Source of the DNA: Psoroptes ovis
Taxonomy: Eukaryota; Arthropoda; Arachnida; Sarcoptiformes; Psoroptidae
Direction: 5' to 3'
Assembly (NCBI GenBank): GCA_002943765.1
Contig: PQWQ01000011.1
Span: 434,001 to 498,000 of the forward strand
DNA: 64,000 bases
The position numbers were made by a program, and so were the translations under genes. Within the stretch, counting starts at the first letter, position 1, and the number at the start of each line of letters is the position of its first letter. Under the pieces are notes generated by a model. That model was not told where the DNA came from and did no database searches. It was given only the letters and a program-made list of their open reading frames with translations. This document shows positions 52,932 to 64,000 of this stretch, in pieces.

Positions 52932-53814
52932 TTATTTGTCTATTTTCTGATATTTCTTTTATTTATACAAATGAATGCCGGTTATTGATAATATTAATTT
53001 GATAAAATTATAATTCAAAAAAAAACAAAACAATATTGAAACATGACAAACTGAATGATCAATATTGATTTTTCGAAGCTTCGTATTGTGCCGAGTTAGA
53101 TTCATATGCGTACCAAGTTTATACACGACAGGTCTTCTATCAACAATTTTGCAGCGTATAAACATAATTTTTTAAATGCCAAAAATGAAATTAAAAATAA
53201 TTTTGAAATAAAATATTTTCTTTGTATTTCATTTATTAATTAATTATAATCAATTTTTTTTTGAAATTGATGTGATCAATATGCAAATAAAATATATTGG
53301 AAAATATATAAATGAATAGATAAATAAATAAATAAATAAACAAATCAAAGTAAAAACAATGGATAAATTTATGAATTTAATAAATAATAAATGGTTTGAC
53401 ATAATGATGATGATGATTATGATGTTGATGATGATGAATAATGAATTATCAGTGCCTGGATCATCATTATTTTATATTAATAATTTTTTGTATTTGTATT
53501 TGTTTAATATATTTATATAAATAATAATAATAATAATTATATGGTGTATAAGGTGCACTTAATAATAATAATGAAAATATATGTTATAAATCATTTATGT
53601 ATTCATGAATGAATGAATGAATGAATGTATGAATTAGTCAATGATATATAACAACAAATATAATTATATAAATGAAATTATAATTCAAAGATAACAATTT
53701 ATAAATATTAAATTTTTTTTTAATAATGATTTCATCATTATAATTATTATTTACTAATAAGCATAGTTTTGTTTTAGTATAATTATCCGATATGCTTTGC
53801 ATCATAGCTCAATT
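52932..53814. other. Spacer upstream of MED14 with an unassigned small frame
   Basis: An open frame on the minus strand (53165-52959, 68 codons, MFIRCKIVDRRPVVYKLGTH...) ends 28 bases before the MED14 start. Its first 40 residues have balanced composition, unlike the noise nearby, but I do not recognise it. It could be an upstream frame in the MED14 leader. The rest is the CAPS 3' region, with AAT and ATG repeats. Confidence 0.3.
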
Positions 53815-56800
53815 TTAAAGATTATTTAAAAATTTATTAGCAATACCACCGGCCATACCACTTATGCCTGAAACATTTCTTCCTAGACCAGATATTTTAC
53901 CCATTACATTTGTAGTTGCATTTTGTAGTCGGCTAACATAATTATCTGGATTAATCATCAATGATGAACTTGATGATGATGAACCACTTAATATTGATGT
54001 TGATGTTTTTCTTGAACGATTACCACCACCAATCAATTCATTGTGATTACTGCTACTATCGCTTATTGATTTGAGAAAAAAAAATGAAAAATTTATTAAT
54101 TGAATGAAACTGAATCATATTTTAAAATCAAAATAATATCCACATACTCAGCATCTTCATTTTCTCGATTCAAATCATTGGTCGATACGGACGCAGTGGC
54201 TTCTTCCATTAAAATTCTTTGCATAACTGTTTTATATGTATGATTATTCAATTTCTCCTCTTCGATACCCTGCAATTCAAAATCGCTATACATTTTCTAT
54301 GTGTTTGTATTTTCAATAATAATTAATTAACACCAAATAACAAACGAACAAACAAACGAAAAAAAAAACATTATAAATCAATTTAAATATTCGATATGAA
54401 TGTAAATAATGGAATCGTATGTATTAATTAATGGATGAATCATGTTTATTATGATCTCATGCAAAAACTTACTCTAACTATATGCGAAATGGCACATAAT
54501 TGAAATATATGCAAACTGCTATCGATACGTTCAAGAAGCCAATTATTAATCGTTTCTATTTGAGCCGAATACCATAGCTATGAAAATAGTAATGGAATTT
54601 AAAAGAAGAAAAATTGATTGATATGAGATTAAATTGAAAAAAGTTTTACCTCAAAAAAACTAAGAACCCATAATTCATCACAAATTTTTTGCCGCAATTG
54701 TTCAGCTGAATTTCTTATGAAATTAATATAAGATTTTCCAACATCTTTACCTGTGCTCGATACACCTTTATTGTACTATTAATAAAATTTATTAATTATT
54801 TATAATGATAATCATTGGAAAAATTCTGATAAATTACCGTTAACGAAAGGATTGGTGCTAAAATGCTGCCTTCATCATAACGTGATAATTTACTGATACA
54901 ATTTTCTAATACTCCAATCAACTACATGAAAAAAATTATAAACATTATAATACACTAAATGATCAGAAATACCTTATTAATCAGACAACTTTGCATCAAA
55001 TTCATTGTATTATCCACTAAATGGTCAATTTTTGCATGGTATTGATTCTATTTTTTTTTTTTTTTCATGAAAGAAAATTAGTATCTAAATTTAATTAATC
55101 GATAGTGAAAATAGTACCGTATCATGTCCATTGAATGTACATAATTTAAGAGATTGATTTCTTGATTCTAAAACTACATTGATCATTGTACACATTTCGG
55201 TTGGTATTATGTAATCAGTACTTGTTGTCCAACGATTTCCTTTACGTTCCCATTGTTGAAATGATTGCATAGTTTGATTAATGGATGTTTCAATCATATC
55301 ACAAGCCATTAATTTCAAACGTTGTTCCAAATGGTTTGCAAACACCTCATCTGGCCAATAAAGATCATGTATAAAATTTTGTAATGTATTTAATTTCCAA
55401 AATAATTCGACTGATGTTGCACAACCAGCTGGTCTGTGTTTGTTATTAATTTTATTATTATTATCACAAGAATAACGAATGTAATCGAAATTCGATATCG
55501 AAACATGATGTCAAAATATTTGGAAAAAAAAATTAGATCCCATTCAAGATGTAAAATCTAATTATTAAATTACCCTTTAAGATCCCATTTTTCTTTTTCA
55601 TAGCCTTTTATCAATGCTTGACCGATTGTATTTTCCATGAGATCAACATATCTAATTACTTGTGGTGCAAATGTATCACGTAAATGATTATGAAATCTAC
55701 CACCATATAAATTTTCTAAAATTAAAAAAAAAATTCAAAATTATCATCAAATTTCATTCATAATAATTTGAAAATTCAGCTAAGAATATCGTTACACACC
55801 ATCAAATCGTAAATAATTATTTAAAACTTGAAATAATGGAAAACTTTCCCATGTATCTGGCGGTTGTAGTGATAATATTGTATCCATATCGACAGCAAAC
55901 AATGTCCAAAATGTTTCACAATGTTCTACGAGTAATTCAGAAAACCATGCAAAAGCCTAATGCATAGAAAAAATTTTTTTGATTATATTTAACGAGAAAA
56001 AAGTTTATTATCTTTGAAAATTAAATTTATATATTGTTTATTAATGCAATCTAAATCTCTTTCAAAATCCCAAGAAATTTAAAGTTTTTGTTGTTTTCGT
56101 ATAAAAGATAATTTAAAGTTTTCATAAAGTTTTATCATAAATAACATAATGAATTATTTCTAGAAAAAAAAAGAGAATATTCACCTCTGAATAATGTTCA
56201 TTATTCTCTTGTATCAAATCCACACACATTTCGGCCAAATGTGTTAAACGTTGTAATTTTGTTGAGCAATCTAATTCCGGATCCTGAGCTATTTCTGAGC
56301 ATGATTCAATAATTGCACAAAAGATTTTTTTTTCAAGGGAAAACATTGTATTATGATCATTCATTCATGATATCAAACAAAATCATAGTCAAAAACAAAA
56401 GAAATATTTAAAAATAAATGAGAGATTAAATGGATTGACGTTAATTCTTATTATGATTGAGGATAATTATATCTATTAGTTACCTTCAATGCGAGCTGAT
56501 CTCGATATTTTGCTGTAATTCACATAAGCAGCACTTTCAAGGCACTTTTTGATAATAGCACGTACCTCTTCTTGTGGTGCTGGCGTCAAGTTATCTTTCA
56601 TTAATACACGCTCTAACAATGATAATGTTGCTTTCAATGATCCTTCTGGACGACCAAATGGAAAACAATATCTGAATGAATAGATGAAATAAAAAAATAA
56701 AATAAAACAATAAAGAGATTATTATTTAATGAATAATGAATGTGAATTTCTCATTATATAATAATATTTTGTCCTATTAATAAGCATATAGCATCTTTAG

Positions 56801-57069
56801 TATTTTAATTACATTGCATTATACAAAATGGCAAAAGGAAATACTTTACCGAAAATTTGTTATTTGATATTCGAGTAAATTTTTAAGCCTGTCTTTGATG
56901 ATCATATAGAGATCTTTTTCTTCAATCGTTACGGTGAATATACCTCCAGGTCTAGAGCATGAAATCAAATGAATGAAAAATCATCATTATATCTAATGGT
57001 AATAAGCCTAGTAATACCTAATGTCATAGGCAACTTGTCCCATTGGAGGTGCACTTCTATTTTAAGTAC

Positions 57070-57102
<33 letters not shown>

Positions 57103-60100
57103 ATTTCAGAAAATAAAATTAAATGAATGGAGATTAACTTGAAAATTTTAAATGACATGAAAAAAAGGAATTAAATACTTACATATTACCATGAACATGC
57201 GATGAACAAAATGCAAAACTAAAATGTATCAATGTTGGATCAATGAGAATGCCTTTTTCAGCAAAATCCAGAAGATCATTTAGATATGATAAATGGCGAA
57301 AACAGCTACGAACACCATAACGTGCACCATATTCATCTAATACAAACACTTGACCAGGTGAAAACCAACCCATTGAACAATATTGATCATTCAGTCTATA
57401 TGTTAACGTTTCACGTTGTAATAAACTAAACAATTGATGATGATTAAATTTACATGGATCACTTTGTATAAATTCATCCATTCCATGTTTACGAGCACGA
57501 TCAGCGTCTATTTTTAGTAACATAATGACACAATTTAATATAAAAGATTTTTTTTAAGTATTTAATTTTGAATCAATAGATTATTTAATCGGATGAATGA
57601 ATAATGATAATTATTCTTTTTGAATATCAATATATATTGATATTGAAAGAAATAAGAAAAAATTTTCAAATCTTACCTCCTTGAAGCCTTGAAATAGCTG
57701 AATTTTTATGTGAAGTAGTTGGCATCAATGGTGTTGGTTTATGCGCTTGACCAGTAGCTCTATACATTGCCATCACCCATAATGCACATTCATTTTCATC
57801 ATCACAAGCAAATACGATACTATCACCTTCTTTGACGGCATTGAAGAAATATTTACCTTCTTGAAGCTCTAAATTAATTCAAAGATTATTCGAAGCAAAG
57901 CAAAAAAAAAAAAACAAAATAGAAAACAATTCAAATTTGCTTTCAAAGAAATTAATGATAGAACTCTTGAAAAAAAGGCTTTAAGATATTAAGTTATATT
58001 ATTCAGATTATTTTATTCATTCAATTAATTTTTGTATGGAAATGATTGTAATATAAATTTATATGCTAATTTTATATTTCTTCGTTATAAATTCATTAAT
58101 TTTTGCTTGAATCTTTGATTATCTTTGATTTTCATTATGAATCTTTTGAATCTCTTGCATCTTGTTCGATCACAAACTATTGACATTTATCATTTCAATT
58201 TAGCTAGCTGTAAGTGTACTTATATTTCGATGAAAATCATTTCTTCAACATTCATTTGTTCAAATGTCAAATATTTGTATTCTGGATTCAATAGTGTTGT
58301 TTACACAAAAAATTGCCCATGTATTTCTACGAAAAAAAAAAATCAAATCTATCGATGCTATACCTAGGGAACCTTGTGTTTCACCTAATAACGGCAAGAA
58401 AACGGAGCAATTGAAACCGCTATTCGCTACAAGATTGAATAATAAAATTCAAGATTCATTTACTAGCGGAAATGATCGACAATTTTACCATTAAATTAAT
58501 GAATAAAATTATAATCATAATAATGATTAGACTGACAATTTCTTAATATCAAAAATTAATCGTAAAATAATCAAAATACGACAAATGTAATGAAGAAATG
58601 AAATAATCAAATTAACATGTCTTAGCAAATGAATAAATAAATGAATTATGACTAATAGTAATCAAAATGTGACGAATACAATTGAATCAATTAATCAGAT
58701 AATAATTTCCTCTTAACTTAAATGACATCAATAGATTCAATTTAATTAAATTATGATTGTTTATTTAATTTATTTTGAGTTATTATCATCCAATTTTATG
58801 TCAAGTCTTTTTATGATCAAGAACGACACAAACATTTAGAGAGATGGTCAATTTTTCCATTTACTTTCCTATTTGTGTTCATCATTTTTTTTGTACTTAA
58901 CTAAATATTTCTATTTTTATGATTTTTACATCCAATTTTCCATTTGAAATTCAATGATGGGCGTCAAATAAATGGTAAATTATTTGAATCATCATCATCA
59001 TCATCATTGTTTTAAGGAAAATTTGAAGTCATTTTATTAAGAGTCATTTTTATTCGTTTGTTTTTCAACGAGTAATCTTATTCAATATAGGAATATTGTG
59101 ACAAACATAGAAATTTCTTTATTATCATTTCTTTGAAATGATCATCAAATGATCAGTGATGATGATGATGATGATCATTTCAGAAGATCATCGTGAGCAT
59201 TGTTTTTAATGGAAAAAAAGCGAAAATTTTTTTTTCCAGAATAATTTTCATCTTGAGAAACTTCATAAAAAGTGAAAGAAGAAAAATAGGACATTAAATT
59301 CACATTTGATACGTAAAAAAAATGAAGAATAAAATGAAAACGATGTGATAACGATAATGATCATAATGATATTTGAATTGAAAAGCTATTATTGAATTGA
59401 TTGAAACACTACTACTCAATACTATTGAGTATCGATAATGATTTGAATTTAAAATAAAGTAAAAAAAATAATATTTACCTGGAATCGGTTCGATATAATC
59501 GACCGAATAACCATCTAATTGTAACATTTCAGTTGGTTCAGATTTTTTTTCACGATAACTACACATTGCAAATGTATATTGTGATACTTGTACCAATATA
59601 AAATAACGTTTTTTCCATTTTTTCCATAATTGTTTTCCTTGTGCAAACAATAGACCACAATGTTTCATATTTTGTGGTTTATCCATACGTATTATTATTT
59701 TGATCGATAAATCTTGATCGGCTGCATTTTTAGGTACAATCATTTTATACCATTCAGGTGTTTTAGGTGATAAAGGCGTTGGTTTTATGATAACTTTTCC
59801 TAATTCTTTATCATCTAAACTTAATATACCGGGACTTTCGGCATATAATTTTACTTTAATTGCAGGCAATGGATATGTTGTTGTAAAATCACCTTGTGTT
59901 GCCCATCTTGATTATTTCAATTGATTTTTTTAAAGAATAAATTTGTGTTTAAAAATAAAATATAAAATACATTTATTGGTGAAAATATTGAAAAACTTAC
60001 AATGATTTTGATGCTTCAACATGGCCAGTTTGTAATTTTTCACCACTTCCTTCTACTTCCATTGTACAATAAACGATACGATTTGGTGGTAATGATTTTA

Positions 60101-63100
60101 GACCACGAACTTCCATAACAACAACTATGATCATCATTGAAAAAAATACAGTATTATTTTGAATCAATTTTGATCTAAAACATATGAATCTTATAGGATA
60201 CCTTCAATAATGAATGATAATATAACATCACTTTTCGATAATGTTGATGTTTCTGTTTCTAATTCAACTAAGCCTTCTTTGGCTAACGATGCTTGACTTC
60301 TAAATAATGATGAACGTATTTTAGACCAAAAAATTTTCAAATTTAAAACAAAAAGCATTTTCATTTATATTTTATTATTTGAAAATTGGAAAAATTTGGA
60401 AAATTATGGATCATTTTTGAATGATAGAAAAAGAAAAATAGAGAAAGAAGAATCAAAATCGTAAAATATAAATTAATCTATGTAGTTTTACAATTAAAAT
60501 ATTAATGAATAAAAAAAAGAAAATCAATTGAAAATTTGTTAAAAATTTGATTGTGAAAATTCATCTACATATTATTCAGCTAAATCATTTTTTTCAAACA
60601 CAAAAAAAAAATTGAAATTTATTTTCATATCTATAATCTAAGGATTAATGCACAAGATGCTATTCTATTGATTATTTTCGTTATTAATACGATTACATTA
60701 ATCAAGAAACTACTTATTTACATTGTTACATAGTTACATTGAATTAATTTCACGTGTGTTTTATGGGTGTGTTTGCATGTGGGTATACTTGCTTGAAACA
60801 TTTAGATATATATCAATGAATTAAAATTTGACAAATATTTCGTTTAGTGATTTTATTATTGATATCAAAGATTATTATGTGAGTAGTTCTTTTCTCCGTT
60901 TTCATTGACAAAAAAATGGTTGTGTTTATTCATTCATTCATTTTTGGTTTCGTGTGCGATATTTTATATCATTAAATCATTTCTAAATACGTGATTAATT
61001 TTTTTTTTTGCATATTAATAGCATTAATATTGTATATGATATGAATAGGAATAGATGACATTTTGGTAATCAGTGAAAATTTACAAATAAATAAATAAAT
61101 ACACAAAATTTATTTGGTTCTAATGCACTAATTGCAAATAGAAATCGGTTTCCTATGAATTGGAATATATTGAAACGAATAGAAAAATATGGGAAATATA
61201 AAATGAAACACAAAAATCAATAAATGGAATAATTTTGTAGGTTTTGAAGAAATTTCAAATTCTTCTATTTGAATTATTCTATTTGAAAATGGATGGAAAT
61301 TTTGGAAATGTGCACAAACGAATGAAAATTGATTATTTTTCATTTCAAAAATGAAATTAATTCAAATTTTTTTTTTCTTCATTGAAATCAAAATTTTGTC
61401 ATGCAAATGGATTCTCATTCAATTTCAATTTTTCTTGGTAAAATTTCAACCAACGCACAATTTCAACGCATATCCGCATACACACATTTAAACACAAATT
61501 CATGCAATCAGAATTGAAAATTGCAAATTATTATATGATGACAAATATATCGGTGAGTACTTTTTTTATTATTTAAAATTGAAAAATGACAAAAAATTCT
61601 TATCATATAAATATTGAATGATGTGAAACAAACTTTTTCAAGCAAAACAAATTGAAATTAATAATAATAAAAAATGAAAATGAAAATGAAAATGGAAATG
61701 GAACAAATTTTTATTTACATGCCTTAGAACGGATGACCGGCGGCGACTTTTAAAATTTTTGGTTTGGTTTTTTTTGTTCAAAAAAATTAAATGGAATAAA
61801 AAAAATTGGAAGAAAAAATTGAAAAAAATGAATTTTTTTTCAAAATATGAATTTAAAAATATTCAATATTTTCTTGAAAATGAATTTCCATTTGAAAAAA
61901 AATATGAAAAATAAACAAAATCCTGAAAAGTTTCTTCAAATAAATGTCCTCACCGAATACCCGGGCGGTATTCGTTTGTCTTTGGATCAATTTCAAAGTA
62001 TTTTCATCATCATCAACAACAACATTTTTTCTTTCATGTAAATCTTGTTAAAAACACATGTTTCTAGAACATTTTCTTCGTTATTTTGCGGAAATGTTCA
62101 ACACATTTTCAATATGAAGCAATATATAGCAAGCATTTGAATTGAATTTTCATCATTTGAATTATTTTCATTATTATTATAATCAATCATTTGATTTGTA
62201 TTTGTTTTTTGGTGGTATTTTTGGTTTGCTTTTTTTTATCTCACTGATTTTCAATTATCATTGAATTATTAACAATTGAATAATTTCATATTATGTTAAT
62301 AATGATCATGTATTTTTGGTTTATGTATTTTTTGTACATCAGAGAATCATATTATTTTATTCATTTATTTTTTTTTTCAATCACAGAATCGTATGAAAAA
62401 AAATTGATTCAGGTAATTCTTATCAGTGAATATCATTATATAATGATTTGATATGATAAAACGAATTTAAAATGAAATTATGAGATGGATTTTTGTCCAT
62501 TTTTTCGATTGTATCAATTTCAAAGGATTCAATATTTCAATATATTTTTTTTTTTCTTTGTAACGATCAGACACACCCTTAACAAAATTTGTCAACATTC
62601 ATTTTTTTCAGCAATGTTGACAAAAAATGTTCACAATTGCTTATGATTATTTTGTTGTATTTTATTGTCAATGTGTTTTTTGATTGTCAACATTTTTCTC
62701 TTCAAATATTTAGCTTTAGGGTGTTTTTGTGATTGGAAAATATATATTTTTTTCATTTTTTTTTATTTATTTACTCATTCACTAACACCAATTGATTGAT
62801 TGGTAGATTGGTATTCTGTTTCCTATACATTCGGAATTAAATGTTCAAATTTCAAATTGAAATGTGTTTTTTTTATAAATATCTCCGTTATTTCATGTTA
62901 TTTTTAGAAGATGTTTCTGTAAACAAACACTTTTTTCTTTGAAAAAAAAACATAATCAATAATAAATACTTACTTATTATTATAACGTTTTAATTTTTGT
63001 AAACCATAACGACTATCGGTACTACTTTTAGAAATTGGTAAACTTTCTAAATTGGCCATCAATTGATTAATTGATGAATGTACTTCATCAGTATAAAGGC

Positions 63101-63335
63101 TTTCCATTTCTTTCAATACAAATTTTGGTAATAATTTACGATTCTAAGAAAAGGAGAGAGAATAAGAAAAATTTTTTTTTTTCGGTGATATTTTAATGAA
63201 ATTTTGTCACATTCATTGAGTTTATTTTTTTGTTACTAAAATTGTCAAACTTACTCTTTCCATTTCTGCACATTTTTGTATACGGCCATCTAATTCACGA
63301 CGAATGGCTGCAGTTTGTTCATCGGCTGAATCAAG
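53815..63335 (-). CDS. Cadps: Calcium-dependent secretion activator CAPS/CADPS, C-terminal 1085 aa (5' end beyond right edge)
   Basis: Primes dense-core vesicles for Ca2+-triggered release in neurons and endocrine cells. Twenty exons: 63335-63255, 63143-62974, 60299-60202, 60124-60001, 59906-59479, 57868-57677, 57507-57183, 57056-57018, 56951-56850, 56671-56484, 56294-56185, 55956-55800, 55715-55574, 55433-55118, 55047-54973, 54921-54838, 54775-54650, 54577-54473, 54296-54148, 54061-53815; frame kept throughout. Order: SSINQLMANLESLPISKSST; C2-like part (VVMEVRGLKSLPPNRIVYCT); PH domain (MDKPQNMKHCGLLFAQGKQL, VQVSQYTFAMCSYREKKSEP, YFFNAVKEGDSIVFAC); the MUN/syntaxin-binding region (GMDEFIQSDPCKFNHHQLFS, SMGWFSPGQVFVLDEYGARY, FRHLSYLNDLLDFAEKGILI; KLMACDMIETSINQTMQSF; GEKSY-like helices); the conserved LMEEATASVS near the end; then a Ser/Gly-rich tail. 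The 39 nt exon 57056-57018 is a microexon. The real N-terminus lies outside the window. Confidence 0.94.
57071..57100. repeat. Pure A30/T30 homopolymer in a CAPS intron
   Basis: Thirty consecutive A on the plus strand. On the transcribed strand this is T30 ending about 15 nt before the acceptor of the 39 nt microexon, so it doubles as an extreme polypyrimidine tract. Confidence 0.9.
57869..59478 (-). other. 1.6 kb CAPS intron
   Basis: Lies between the two halves of the PH-domain coding region (exons 59906-59479 and 57868-57677). AT-rich with ATC repeats near 58992-59007 and 59157-59176. The plus-strand frame 58125-58494 shows no family similarity. Confidence 0.6.
60300..62973 (-). other. 2.7 kb CAPS intron
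   Basis: Joins exon 62974-63143 to exon 60202-60299 in phase. It holds two small GC-rich patches (61726-61750, and a perfect 8 bp hairpin CGAATACC/GGTATTCG at 61954-61974), and TG/AT-rich filler. No convincing exon lies inside. Confidence 0.6.
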
Positions 63336-64000
63336 CTAAAATTTATTTATTTTTGTTTATTTTCAAAATAAGAAAAATAATAATAATCAAATTATCATCG
63401 AAACATTTTTTTAAATATTATTATTAAATCATTGTCTATCAATGATATTAAATTGAATTAATTCAGTTGAAAAAAATAAAAATGAAAAGATCATAAATTG
63501 TAATTCGTATTGTATTGAATATTGTACATTTTGGTTGAAAAAACATTTCGTTTTCAAAAGGTGTTTTGTTTGTTTGTTTTTTTCTTGTTGTTTCAAGTGA
63601 AATATTGTCGATTTCAATGATGATTACTAAATGGATTAAAAATTAATAAATTTTCATTCTTTATCATTATTCTCATTTCAAAAGTAAAGATTTTCATTTC
63701 GAAACGAAAAAAAATGAAAGAAATGAAATAAACAATTTTCATAAACTGATAAACAACAACCTAAATGATGGCAGCAACCTGGACAAAAATTAATCTCTAC
63801 TTTTCAATTTTTGATAGATTAATCTATTCATTTCAGTGATTATTAAAGAAAATAGAATTAGAGAGCAAATAGATATTAGAGAAAAACCTTTTCCTATTGA
63901 AATGAAATGAAAATTTGATCAAAATGAAAAGAATTGAAGAAGAATCCCATGGTAATATTCACGTTGCATGTTTATTGAATATTCAAAAATAGAAAAAAAT
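63336..64000 (-). other. Intron of CAPS reaching the right edge
   Basis: Sequence upstream of the acceptor at 63336-63337. No further exon of CAPS is recognisable before the window ends. Confidence 0.55.

Noticed and set aside
1..64000. tRNA, snRNA, rRNA and CRISPR arrays
   Set aside because: No B-box-bearing cloverleaf, snRNA signature or spaced-repeat array was seen by eye; a covariance search would be needed to exclude small RNAs fully.

Overview
The window is animal nuclear DNA. It is very AT-rich, and its genes are split into exons with GT..AG junctions and many introns of only about 50-130 nt. Trinucleotide and dinucleotide repeats are common, and every recognisable protein is a metazoan regulator. 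The compact AT-rich gene structure, low-complexity N/Q/H tracts and arthropod-type orthologue set fit an astigmatid mite (house-dust-mite type). That assignment is my inference, not proven by any marker here. No tRNA, rRNA, CRISPR or prokaryotic operon signal was found.

Layout, left to right. (1) 195-1060, minus: N-terminal exons of the type II regulatory subunit of protein kinase A, running off the left edge. (2) 1061-12750: a long non-coding stretch holding one Tc1/mariner-like element (8147-9542) whose only gene encodes a DNA-binding domain without a catalytic domain. (3) 12751-14904, minus: intronless DNA polymerase kappa. (4) 15737-29064, minus: the H3K27 demethylase UTX/KDM6A in 13 exons, with an 8.7 kb intron that carries a mariner-type MITE. 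(5) 29065-34684: a promoter-rich spacer. (6) 34685-37305, plus: NRF1 / erect wing, the only plus-strand host gene. (7) 37306-43630: a spacer with a GC-rich patch full of GCGCAT boxes, a diverged tandem-repeat array that keeps splice-site-like signals (39300-41520), and an orphan TATA promoter. (8) 43631-45722, minus: germinal-centre kinase III (MST3/STK24/25 type). (9) 47880-52931, minus: Mediator subunit MED14. (10) 53815-63335, minus: CAPS/CADPS, the dense-core vesicle priming factor, 20 exons, 5' end beyond the right edge.

I joined exons by hand using frame, GT..AG signals and family similarity. The joined coding lengths are exact multiples of three for UTX (1296 aa), NRF1 (658 aa), GckIII (594 aa), MED14 (1512 aa, using one GC..AG intron) and the CAPS fragment (1085 aa).

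The neighbours are not a functional operon. They are independent housekeeping and neuronal genes: cAMP signalling, translesion synthesis, chromatin, transcription, kinase signalling and secretion. The most unusual items are the HTH-only transposon with its nested hairpin, the decayed spliced tandem array, the CTCF-like motifs around the UTX 5' end and the MED14 GC..AG intron.
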